NCBI RefSeq assembly: GCF_019375475.1 | Contig: NZ_JAHXGQ010000020.1 | Coordinates: forward strand, 1 to 52,155 | DNA: 52,155 bases | Direction of reading: 5' to 3' | From: Saccharothrix obliqua | GTDB taxonomy: Bacteria; Actinomycetota; Actinomycetes; Mycobacteriales; Pseudonocardiaceae | Shown here: one piece after another, positions 37,368 through 44,829 of the stretch | Position numbering within the stretch: the first letter of the stretch is position 1 | Layout: the number at the start of each line of letters is the position of its first letter | The notes under the pieces: model-generated | The model's input: the letters and a program-made list of their open reading frames with translations, nothing else | The model's database searches: none | What the model was told of the DNA's origin: nothing | Program-made: the position numbers and the translations under genes

Positions 37368-39203
37368 ATGCCCGTGCCCACGGAAACCATCAAAGCAGAG
37401 ATCGTGAACGCCGCCGCCAAGCGGGCCTTGGGCGTGGAAACGCCGTCGAGCGCGGACGGCGTCCTCATCGTCCGCGACCACCCGGACGGCGGCCCGAGCC
37501 CGGATCAGTGGCAGCTCGTCCCGGTCGCGCAGGCGAATCGGACGTACGTCATCCGCAACGCGCGCAGCGGGAAGGTGCTCGACAACCCCGGAACCGCGGA
37601 CCGGAAAGTCCGCCAGTGGACCGCCAACAACGGGAAGAACCAGCAGTGGCGCGTCATCCCGGTGGAGGGCGAGGCGGACCTGTACCGCATCGAGTGCGTG
37701 AGCGACGGCGCCGTCCTCGACCTGGCCGATCCCGTGAACGACGACGGCACCCGGGTCACCCTGCGCAAGCACGACGAGGGCGCGGAGGGGCAGCGGTGGC
37801 GGTTCACCCCGGCCGCACCCGAGCGCGATTCCGAACCCGTGCTGCGCTGGACGCCGGTGAGCCACTGGAACGGCCGCCAGTCGTGGCGGCTGGCCCCCTC
37901 GACCACGCGGCGGCCCACGCCCGACGCGACGCCCTCCTTCAGCGACGCGCGGCTGGTCCTCGACCGCTTCGGCTGGGACGAGGGCGCCGGGAGCTGGCGG
38001 AGCGACGGGGTGTCCCGCCCGCCGAGCGGCGGCCCGGGTTGGCGGGCGGGGACCAGCCCGCGGTTCATCGCCGACGTCACGGGCCGGGGGCGGGCGGACA
38101 TCGTCGCGCTCAGGTCCGCGAAGGGCGTCGTGACGGTGTCCGGCCGGGGTGACGGCACGTTCGAGGACGTCGAGCGCGTGCTGCTCCCGTTCACGATCGC
38201 GGTCAACGACGCGCGCCGCGAGGACCTGTGGTCCTTCGTGGACGTCAACGGTGACGGCAGGCTCGACGCCGTGGTGTTCCGCGCCGACGGCGTCCAGGTG
38301 TCCCGGCAGGACGAGCAGGGCAGGTTCGCGCCGATGGGCGCCGAGCCGGTCGTCCGGGCGTTCGGCCACGGCGACCCCGCCGGCGGGTGGCGCGCGGAGA
38401 AGCACCCGCGCTTCCTGGTCGACACGACCGGCGACGGCCGCGTCGACATCGTGGGGTTCCACGAGATCGGTGTCCGGGTGTCCCGGCAGGACGAGCAGGG
38501 CAGGTTCGCGCCGGTGGGCGCCGAGCCGGCACTCCGGGCGTTCGGCCACGGCGACCAGGCCGGCGCGTGGCGCACCGACAAGCACCCGCGCTTCCTCGTG
38601 GACACCACGGGCGACGGGCGGGTCGACATCGTCGGCATCCACGACAGCGGTGTCCAGGTGTCGCTCCAGGACGAGGCGGGCGCGTTCGCCGAACCCCGGC
38701 TCGTCCTCGCCGACTTCGGCGTCGACCGGGGCTGGCGCACCGTCGCGGAACACCCCCGGCACCTGGTCAGGACCACCGCCGGCGGGGCGCTGGACATCGT
38801 CGGCTTCGGGCCGCAGGGCGTGGTGGTGGCGCGCGGGAAGGGCGACGGCACCTTCGAGGAGCCGGAACTCGTCCTGAACGACTTCGGGCAGGCCCAGGGG
38901 TGGTCCGGCGAGAAGCACCTCCGACTGCTGGCCGACCTCACCGGCGACGGCAACCCGGACATCGTCGGCTTCGGCGACGAGGGCGTCTGGGTCTCCCCCG
39001 GCCGCGGCGGCGGCCGGTTCGACCAGGCCCGCCTGGTCTGCGGCGGCTTCGGCCACGACGAGGGCGCGGGCGGGTGGCGGGTCGACCGGCACCCCCGCTT
39101 CCTCGCCGACATCACCGGCGACGGCACCCTGGACATCATCGGCTTCGGCGGTCCGGGCGTGCACGTGGCCCGAAACCTGGCCCGCCGGTTCGTGAGCAGG
39201 TAG
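37368..39203 (+). CDS. ricin-type lectin fused to FG-GAP beta-propeller
   Basis: A 611-aa protein in two parts. Residues about 8-150 form a ricin-type beta-trefoil with repeated QxW-like units ('DQWQLVPV', 'QQWRVIPVEGEADLYRI', 'QRWRFTPA'). Residues about 190-611 are seven tandem units of about 60 aa, each with a D-x-[TN]-G-[DR]-G-x-x-D loop ('DVNGDGRLD', 'DTTGDGRVD' twice, 'DLTGDGNPD', 'DITGDGTLD') followed by 'IVGF' or 'IIGF', the FG-GAP/VCBS propeller signature; one unit has lost the loop (RTTAGGALD). No signal peptide. It lies 49 nt after the trefoil-like gene. It probably binds glycans and metal; a receptor-binding partner of the divergent pore-former-like protein is conceivable. Confidence 0.85.
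   Translation: MPVPTETIKAEIVNAAAKRALGVETPSSADGVLIVRDHPDGGPSPDQWQLVPVAQANRTYVIRNARSGKVLDNPGTADRKVRQWTANNGKNQQWRVIPVEGEADLYRIECVSDGAVLDLADPVNDDGTRVTLRKHDEGAEGQRWRFTPAAPERDSEPVLRWTPVSHWNGRQSWRLAPSTTRRPTPDATPSFSDARLVLDRFGWDEGAGSWRSDGVSRPPSGGPGWRAGTSPRFIADVTGRGRADIVALRSAKGVVTVSGRGDGTFEDVERVLLPFTIAVNDARREDLWSFVDVNGDGRLDAVVFRADGVQVSRQDEQGRFAPMGAEPVVRAFGHGDPAGGWRAEKHPRFLVDTTGDGRVDIVGFHEIGVRVSRQDEQGRFAPVGAEPALRAFGHGDQAGAWRTDKHPRFLVDTTGDGRVDIVGIHDSGVQVSLQDEAGAFAEPRLVLADFGVDRGWRTVAEHPRHLVRTTAGGALDIVGFGPQGVVVARGKGDGTFEEPELVLNDFGQAQGWSGEKHLRLLADLTGDGNPDIVGFGDEGVWVSPGRGGGRFDQARLVCGGFGHDEGAGGWRVDRHPRFLADITGDGTLDIIGFGGPGVHVARNLARRFVSR
38281..38700 (+). repeat. 180-bp tandem DNA repeat in the propeller gene
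   Basis: The segment beginning at 38301 is nearly identical to 38481 over about 50 bases and recognisable again at 38661; the same 180-bp offset holds for 38401 and 38581. This equals 60 codons, one propeller blade. Near-identity at DNA level implies recent duplication or gene conversion. Confidence 0.85.
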
Positions 39204-39214
39204 GCCGGGTCCCG

Positions 39215-39251
39215 CGGGCGGTCCGGGTCGACTTCCGACCGGGGCCGCCCG
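39215..39251 (+). terminator. hairpin after the lectin-propeller gene
   Basis: 16-nt arms (39215-39230 and 39236-39251) pair with one G-T and one mismatch around a 5-nt loop, 12 nt after the stop. Likely terminator. Confidence 0.65.
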
Positions 39252-39310
39252 CCCGACACCTTCGGCAGTGCCCGTCGTCACAGCAGGTCCGAAGACGACA
39301 GAGCGGGGTA

Positions 39311-39324
39311 GTTGAGGAATCAAC
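39311..39324 (+). promoter_or_regulatory. small inverted repeat upstream of the LLM gene
   Basis: GTTGA (39311-39315), GGAA, TCAAC (39320-39324), 26 nt before the start of the flavin oxidoreductase. It may be an operator or part of the promoter; too short for certainty. Confidence 0.3.
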
Positions 39325-39349
39325 CAGACTGTCGGCGCGTTCCACGGGT

Positions 39350-40372
39350 ATGAAGAAAATCGGGTTCCTGTCCTTCGGGCACTGGTCCGACAGCCCGCAC
39401 TCGCGGACGAGGACGGCGTCGGACGTGCTCTTGCAGTCCATCGACCTGGCGGTGGCCGCCGAGGAGTTGGGCACGGACGGCGCCTACTTCCGCGTGCACC
39501 ACTTCGCCCGGCAGCTCGCCTCGCCGTTCCCGCTGCTGGCCGCGGTCGGCGCGAAGACCGAGCGCATCGAGATCGGCACCGGCGTGATCGACATGCGGTA
39601 CGAGAACCCGATGTACATGGCCGAGGACGCGGGCGCGGCGGACCTCATCGCGGGCGGCAGGCTCCAGCTCGGCATCTCCCGGGGATCGCCGGAGCAGGTG
39701 ATCGACGGCTGGCGTTACTTCGGCTACCGGCCCAGCGAGGGCGACACGGACGCCGACATGGCGCGCAAGCACACCGACGTGCTGCTCACGGTGTTGAAGG
39801 GCGAGGGCTTCGCCCAGCCCAACCCGCGGCCGATGTTCGCGAACCCGCCGGGGCTGCTGCGCGTCGAACCGCACTCGCCGGGCCTGCGCGAGCGGATCTG
39901 GTGGGGCGCCGGTTCCAACGCCACCGCGGTCTGGGCGGCCGAGAACGGCATGAACCTGATGAGTTCGACGCTGAAGAACGACGAGGGCGGCGCGCCGTTC
40001 CACGTGCAGCAGGCCGAGCAGATCCGGGCCTTCCGCAAGGCGTGGACGGACGCCGGCTGGGAGCGCGAGCCACGCGTCTCGGTGTCGCGCAGCATCTTCG
40101 CGCTCACCTCCGACCTCGACCGCGCCTACTTCGGCCACGACGGCGAAAGCTCCGACCACGTCGGTTACATCGACGCCGACACCAGGGCGATCTTCGGCCG
40201 CACCTACGCCGCCGAGCCCGACGTCCTGATCGGTCAGCTCGCCGAGGACGAGGCGATCGCGGAGGCCGACACGCTGCTGCTGACCGTGCCCAACCAGCTC
40301 GGCGTGGACTACAACGCCCACGTGCTCGAAAGCATCCTCACCCACGTCGCACCCGCCCTGGGCTGGCGCTGA
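39350..40372 (+). CDS. LLM-class flavin-dependent oxidoreductase
   Basis: A 340-aa bacterial-luciferase-like monooxygenase or reductase. 'SIDLAVAAEELGTDGAYFRV' and 'RIEIGTGVIDMRYENPMYMA' are luciferase-family strands, and 'GRLQLGISRGSPEQ' is the signature turn. It uses FMN or F420 to oxidise or reduce a small molecule; the exact reaction cannot be read from sequence. The ATG at 39350 is preceded by CACGGG, a weak ribosome site. It is monocistronic between the lectin-propeller gene and the phosphatase. Confidence 0.88.
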   Translation: MKKIGFLSFGHWSDSPHSRTRTASDVLLQSIDLAVAAEELGTDGAYFRVHHFARQLASPFPLLAAVGAKTERIEIGTGVIDMRYENPMYMAEDAGAADLIAGGRLQLGISRGSPEQVIDGWRYFGYRPSEGDTDADMARKHTDVLLTVLKGEGFAQPNPRPMFANPPGLLRVEPHSPGLRERIWWGAGSNATAVWAAENGMNLMSSTLKNDEGGAPFHVQQAEQIRAFRKAWTDAGWEREPRVSVSRSIFALTSDLDRAYFGHDGESSDHVGYIDADTRAIFGRTYAAEPDVLIGQLAEDEAIAEADTLLLTVPNQLGVDYNAHVLESILTHVAPALGWR

Positions 40373-40504
40373 CGTGCACCTGGTCGAACCGGCGCGCCAC
40401 GGGCAGAGGTAGTGTGGGCTGCCCGTTCGGCGCCAACCGGCATGGCACCCGTCACGCGGTCGGGCTGTTCACTTGGCACGCGAGGATCGGGACGGGGCTG
40501 ACGA

Positions 40505-41719
40505 ATGGATGAGGCGCGGAGCACGCGGGTTCGGTCCCGCGTGCTGGAGGCCGTGACCGACGGCGCCCTGCGGGAGCTGGACCTCCGGAAGCTCTTCGAC
40601 GTGCTGCTGCGGCAGGTGCGCGACCTGTTCTCCGTCGACACCGTCTCGATCATGCTGACCGACGCCGGCGGCGAGCAGCTGGTGACCACGGCGGCCTCGG
40701 GCTTGGAGGAGGAGGTCTTCCAGGGCGTCCGGGTGCCGGTGGGCACCGGCTTCTCCGGGCAGGTGGCCGCGCGCCGCGCGCCGGTGCAGATCGACCACGT
40801 CGACGAGTCCACCGTGGTCAGCCCGCTGCTGTGGCAGCGGGGACTGCGCGTCCTGCTGGGCGTGCCGATGGTGGCCAACGGCGACCTGACCGGCGTGCTG
40901 CACGTCGGCCGCACCACGTCCCGCCGGTTCACCGACGAGGACGTCGACCTGCTGCAACTGGTCGCCGACCGGCTCGCCACGGCCGCGCACGCGCACCGGT
41001 CCAGCTCCGCGCGGGCCGCGGCCTCCATCCTCCAGGAGAGCCTGCTGCCCGGGCTGCTGCCGACCACCGAGGGCTGGCAGATGGCCGGCCGGTACGTCCC
41101 CGGCACCGACAGCGGCGTCGGGGGCGACTGGTACGACGTCTTCCACCTGCCCGGTGGGCGCATCGGCCTGGTGATCGGCGACGTGGTCGGCAACGGCCTG
41201 CGTGCCGCGATCGTCATGGGACGCCTGCGCAGCGCGTTGCGCGCCTACGCCCTGGAGTTCCCCGACCCGGCGGACGTGCTCGGCAAGCTGGACCGCAAGG
41301 CCAGCCACTTCGAGAGCCACACGATGGCCACGGTCGCCTACGCGGTCATCGACCCGGCGATCTCCCGCATGGACATCGCCCTGGCCGGTCACCTGCCACC
41401 CGTCCTGGCCGCGCCGGGCCGGCCGGCCGGTTTCGTGGACGTCCCGGTCGGCCCGCCCATCGGCTACGACCTGGCCGTCACCGGGCGGCAGGGCACCTCC
41501 GTCGACGTGCCCGACGGCGCGTTGGTCGCGTTGTACACCGATGGGTTGGTGGAACGCCGCGAGGAGGACCTGGACGAGCGCCTGGAGCTGCTTCGGCAGA
41601 CCGTGGCCCCGATACCGGCGGAGGCCGCCTGCGTCCGCATCATGGCCGCCCTCGTCGGCGACCAGGCCGCGTCCGACGACATCGCGTTGCTGGCGGTCCG
41701 GCACAACCCCGCCCCTTGA
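40505..41719 (+). CDS. GAF-SpoIIE (PP2C-type) protein phosphatase
   Basis: A 404-aa signalling protein. A GAF domain (about 25-165, 'VDTVSIMLTDAGGEQLVTTA', 'GLRVLLGVPMVANGDLTGVL') senses a small molecule or redox state. The SpoIIE phosphatase domain (about 180-404) has 'GGDWYDVF', 'VIGDVVGNGLRAA', 'ALYTDGLVERR' and 'SDDIALLAV', with all metal-binding Asp residues kept, so it should be active. Such proteins dephosphorylate anti-sigma-factor antagonists. No anti-sigma kinase or antagonist is adjacent. ATG 40505 follows GGACGGGG. Confidence 0.92.
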   Translation: MDEARSTRVRSRVLEAVTDGALRELDLRKLFDVLLRQVRDLFSVDTVSIMLTDAGGEQLVTTAASGLEEEVFQGVRVPVGTGFSGQVAARRAPVQIDHVDESTVVSPLLWQRGLRVLLGVPMVANGDLTGVLHVGRTTSRRFTDEDVDLLQLVADRLATAAHAHRSSSARAAASILQESLLPGLLPTTEGWQMAGRYVPGTDSGVGGDWYDVFHLPGGRIGLVIGDVVGNGLRAAIVMGRLRSALRAYALEFPDPADVLGKLDRKASHFESHTMATVAYAVIDPAISRMDIALAGHLPPVLAAPGRPAGFVDVPVGPPIGYDLAVTGRQGTSVDVPDGALVALYTDGLVERREEDLDERLELLRQTVAPIPAEAACVRIMAALVGDQAASDDIALLAVRHNPAP

Positions 41720-41768
41720 GCTTCGCCTCGCGCGGCGAAAGGGCTTCGGGCGGTTCACGTGGTCGACC

Positions 41769-41805
41769 GCATTCCGCCGCCGATTGGTGATCGGCGGCGG
41801 AATGC
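41769..41805 (+). terminator. 16-bp perfect hairpin after the phosphatase gene
   Basis: GCATTCCGCCGCCGAT (41769-41784) pairs fully with 41790-41805 around TGGTG, 50 nt after the stop. One of the most stable elements in the window; no T-run. Likely an I-type terminator. Confidence 0.7.
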
Positions 41806-42101
41806 GACCCCTCACGGGGAACGGGTGGCTTGCTCTTTCGCAGCCGTGAGCGTCAACGGAGCAAGAATATCCCGTACCGACGGCGGACTGTTCAGCGGGA
41901 CCGTTTTCGTCGAGCTGGGCGGGTGCCGATGCGGCTCGTCGACTGGGAGAAGGTGGACGTCGCCGGGGCGGGCGCGTGACCAGCACGCACCCGCCCCGGC
42001 GGCGGACCGGCGGAAATTAGGTTGTCCGGGCTCGCGGTCCCGATCATGATGCGTCCTATGTACCTGTGACGGCTGCCAACACGATTCGACCTGTCGCGCA
42101 C

Positions 42102-42130
42102 CCTCGGAGCCGGTAGACCCGGCTCCGAGG
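42102..42130. promoter_or_regulatory. 12-bp perfect hairpin upstream of the DUF1062 gene
   Basis: CCTCGGAGCCGG (42102-42113) and CCGGCTCCGAGG (42119-42130), loop TAGAC. It lies 85 nt before the GTG start, so it may be a 5' UTR structure, an operator, or a terminator for anything reading from the left. Confidence 0.45.
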
Positions 42131-42214
42131 TGGTGACGCGCACTCGTGTGCACCCACAGTCCCCCAGGACCGCGGCGTGATCCGCGTTTCCGCCGAGCCC
42201 GGAAAACAACCACA

Positions 42215-42835
42215 GTGACGAATATCGACCGCGCGGCCCGGTGGGCCGTGCGTCAAACCGCCCTGCCCACCGTCGTGAAGCCCTGCCTGAACTGCTCGGG
42301 CACGCGTCACCACCCCTCGGGCAAGTTCCGCGTCAACGCCAACGGCAAGCTCCTCGACGTCTGGCTGCTGATGAGCTGCGCGACGTGCGACCGGACCTGG
42401 AAGACGCCGGTCCACGAACGCGTCCACGTCCAGTCCCTGGAGCCCGCTCTCCTCGTCGCGTACGAGGCCAACGACCCGGCCGCCGTGCGGGCGCTGACCA
42501 TGAGCCCGTCGCTGGCCGCGAAGAACGGGTACCGCCTCGACTGGACCGGCACGTGGGACCTGGTGGTCAGCACCGCCCGCCCGTCGCGCACGGTGCTGAT
42601 CACCTTCGAACTCCCCGCACCGATCCGCGTCGAACGACTGCTCACCCTCGGCCTCGGCATCAGCCGCGGCGAGGTGCGCCGCATGGTCGCGGACGGCCGC
42701 CTTCACCTGCCGATGGCCCCGGATGCCAAGGCACACCGGGACTTCGAGTTCACCATCGACCAACCGGCCACCTCCCGCGACGAAGTGCGCCAACCCGCTC
42801 CCCCGCCCACACCCCGCCTCCGCGCCAGCGGCTGA
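42215..42835 (+). CDS. DUF1062-family zinc-ribbon protein
   Basis: A 206-aa cytoplasmic protein. Two CxxC pairs, Cys24/Cys27 ('PCLNCSGT') and Cys55/Cys58 ('SCATCDRTW'), form a predicted zinc ribbon; the middle and C-terminal parts ('LLTLGLGISRGEVRRMVADG') look like an S4-like RNA-binding helix pair. This layout matches the DUF1062 family, whose function is not established. GTG 42215 follows GGAAA. It is monocistronic, ending at a 14-bp hairpin. Confidence 0.85.
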   Translation: MTNIDRAARWAVRQTALPTVVKPCLNCSGTRHHPSGKFRVNANGKLLDVWLLMSCATCDRTWKTPVHERVHVQSLEPALLVAYEANDPAAVRALTMSPSLAAKNGYRLDWTGTWDLVVSTARPSRTVLITFELPAPIRVERLLTLGLGISRGEVRRMVADGRLHLPMAPDAKAHRDFEFTIDQPATSRDEVRQPAPPPTPRLRASG

Positions 42836-42841
42836 TCACCG

Positions 42842-42878
42842 GCGACCGTCCCGCCCTCTGTCCAGGCGGGACGGTCGC
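42842..42878 (+). terminator. 14-bp perfect hairpin after the DUF1062 gene
   Basis: GCGACCGTCCCGCC (42842-42855) and GGCGGGACGGTCGC (42865-42878), 9-nt loop, 7 nt after the stop. Likely terminator. Confidence 0.75.
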
Positions 42879-43187
42879 GGCTCGCCACCTCATCTTCACC
42901 ACAGCCGAGGGTGGAGGCCACCGACGCCACTCAGTTCACCTGAACCGCACGGCGGCCGTCTCGCCTGCTTTCGCGCGACGCGGACTTCTCGGCACCGGAC
43001 CCGACCTTGAACGTCCCTGTGCTGGGTTAGACTACGCATGGGCAGACGCGCCACGCCCGAGCCGAGTCGGTTGCGCCCACGCCGTGCCGACGCCACCCGG
43101 TCAAGGTCTTCGATCGCGCGCAGTTCTTGTCGTGTCCGGTCACCCCGGCACGGAGCGTGGGAAGCCGTGCCGCGCGAGGAGTCCGGC
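42879..43187. other. intergenic region before the CxxC protein gene
   Basis: About 310 bases. It should contain the promoter of the next gene. The frame of that gene is open upstream to 43038, but the upstream part is Arg/Ser-rich and unlike protein. No other gene is supported. Confidence 0.4.
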
Positions 43188-44423
43188 GTGACCGTCAACG
43201 ATCCCTTCAAAACGCGCGTTCGCGCACGTATGTCCGCCACCGGCGAGAACTACATGACTGCAGCCAGGGCACTGCGCGCGATCGAAGCACAAGGGCAGTT
43301 GTCCGCATCGCGGTTGCAGGCCGAGCTGGCCGAGGTGTTTCGCGTCGCCGGCTGGCCGGTCGAGGTCGAGCCCAATCCCGAAGCCGGCGGGCTTCGCCTG
43401 TATGCGGGACCGGCAACCCTCCAGGTGGGCCGGGCAGCCCAGTCGCATCGGGCACGTCGTGGAGACGAACACCCCGACGACCCGTCGGTGTTCGACCTCG
43501 ACTCCCCGTTGGAGGTGGCCTTGTGGGCACCGCTGACCGCCGACGTCGTCGATCACCTGGGCCGAGTCGCGGGCATCGACGGAGAAATCCTGCCCTCAGG
43601 CTTGTCGGCCTTGGACCTGTTGAAGCAGGTCGACACCGCTGTTGCCGCCGCCCGTGCCCGCGATCTCGCCGATACGCCCACCGACGACGAGTGCATGGTG
43701 TGCGGAGACGCCTACCACAGCAGCGCGCTGCTTCCCTCGACCTCTTCCAAAGAGATCATGGTGTGCCCGTGCTGTGTGTTCGACGGCGACTTGCTCAACC
43801 CGTACCCCGCCCGGCTCGCGCTGCACCTGGACAGAACACGGGACGAGGACTTGGCACTACCCGCGGGCTGGGCTGCCGTCGGCACCCTGGTCGCCTGTCT
43901 GGCTGGTCCGGGTTTTGGTGACCGGTTACGACGGATGTGGTGGGACAACGGTGCCACGTTCCTCCCGTACACGCACTGGAACACCCCGTCAGACATGTGG
44001 ATCTGGCTGCCACCGGCTGACCTCAGGCCGCCTGTGTTGGCCGGTTTCGGGTGCGGTGCCAGGCTGGGCAGCATCATCGCCCACTTCGACCACGTCCACC
44101 CGAACCTCCGGGAGACCTACCGGGCGCTCGAGCGGGACGAACTCGTGGTCGAGGAGTACGCGGACGATGAGCCGTACACGTGGCTGGTCCCTGAGGAGAC
44201 CCTGGAACGTGTGTGGCCCGCCGCAGTTGCCTTTGCCATCGCTCTGACCACCCAGCAGCGAGAACGCCCCAACCACCGCGACCCGTGGCACGTGTTGTAC
44301 TCGTTCGAGTCCGTCGGGGATTGGTTGCAAGCGCTGGACTCCGACCTCGAGTCATTCCACGTGCAGGAGGTATTGGGTACCGGCATCCACCTCGTCCGTG
44401 ACTTGCTCGATAACGACGTCTGA
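43188..44423 (+). CDS. unknown 411-aa protein with Cys cluster
   Basis: A cytoplasmic protein of unknown family. The N-terminal about 50 residues ('MSATGENYMTAARALRAIEA') are an amphipathic helix of a kind that recurs in small toxin-antitoxin-like and DNA-binding proteins. Two Cys groups, 'CMVCGD' (169-172) and 'VCPCCVFDGD' (193-196), can form a zinc finger; Trp-rich segments follow ('MWWDNGATFLPYTHWN', 'MWIWLPPADL'). GTG 43188 is chosen because GAGGAG lies 6 nt upstream. Codon choice looks slightly less G+C-biased than its neighbours. It precedes a STAND regulator and may belong to the same accessory patch; no function is inferred. Confidence 0.75.
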   Translation: MTVNDPFKTRVRARMSATGENYMTAARALRAIEAQGQLSASRLQAELAEVFRVAGWPVEVEPNPEAGGLRLYAGPATLQVGRAAQSHRARRGDEHPDDPSVFDLDSPLEVALWAPLTADVVDHLGRVAGIDGEILPSGLSALDLLKQVDTAVAAARARDLADTPTDDECMVCGDAYHSSALLPSTSSKEIMVCPCCVFDGDLLNPYPARLALHLDRTRDEDLALPAGWAAVGTLVACLAGPGFGDRLRRMWWDNGATFLPYTHWNTPSDMWIWLPPADLRPPVLAGFGCGARLGSIIAHFDHVHPNLRETYRALERDELVVEEYADDEPYTWLVPEETLERVWPAAVAFAIALTTQQRERPNHRDPWHVLYSFESVGDWLQALDSDLESFHVQEVLGTGIHLVRDLLDNDV

Positions 44424-44829
44424 CGAGATCCGCCGACCGGAACGGCTCGGCACCGGCCGTGGCGGTTCGCGCTCCAAGCCGTTCACGTACGCTGCGGCGA
44501 ATCTCGCATGGGGCGGCCGGCCCATGGTGAGCACCGCGCCGACGGGCGGCTCTTTCCGGGAGGGCACGGCGGCGAATGCGGCTGCGGCCTTCGTCGCCCG
44601 GCGACAGGGTGGCAGTTGCCGAGTGATCGGGCCGGCCGTGCAGCCCCGCCTGTGTACCGGCGTCCAGGTCCGGTTCCCGGGAAGCCGGTGTCGCCGAGCA
44701 GACCTCGATTTCGGATAGCCGTCCGTGTCCGCCGCATTGCGCTGCGGCTGAAGCGTCGTGTTCGTCCGTGAGAGTGGTGTTCACCGCGTGGCTTTGAGCG
44801 CGATCGTCGGGAACGACAGAATCGGTGCC
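44424..44829. other. intergenic region before the STAND gene
   Basis: About 405 bases holding the promoter region of the STAND gene. Short frames on both strands (for example - strand 44352-44567) show no domain. I see no strong hairpin. Confidence 0.4.

Larger units (their letters stand above)
41720..42214. other. intergenic region with two strong hairpins
   Basis: About 495 bases with perfect hairpins at 41769-41805 and 42102-42130. A - strand open frame (41812-42213) ends with a protein-like stretch ('SVRDILAPLTLTAAKEQATR'), but its body is random-looking and it has no support as a gene. Confidence 0.5.

Noticed and set aside
41812..42213. - strand frame whose last about 35 residues look protein-like
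   Set aside because: The rest is random-looking, two hairpins cross or flank it, and no start or domain is convincing; at most a gene remnant.
44352..44567. - strand 71-codon frame between the Cys-rich and STAND genes
   Set aside because: Overlaps the coding end of a better gene and has no domain or ribosome site.
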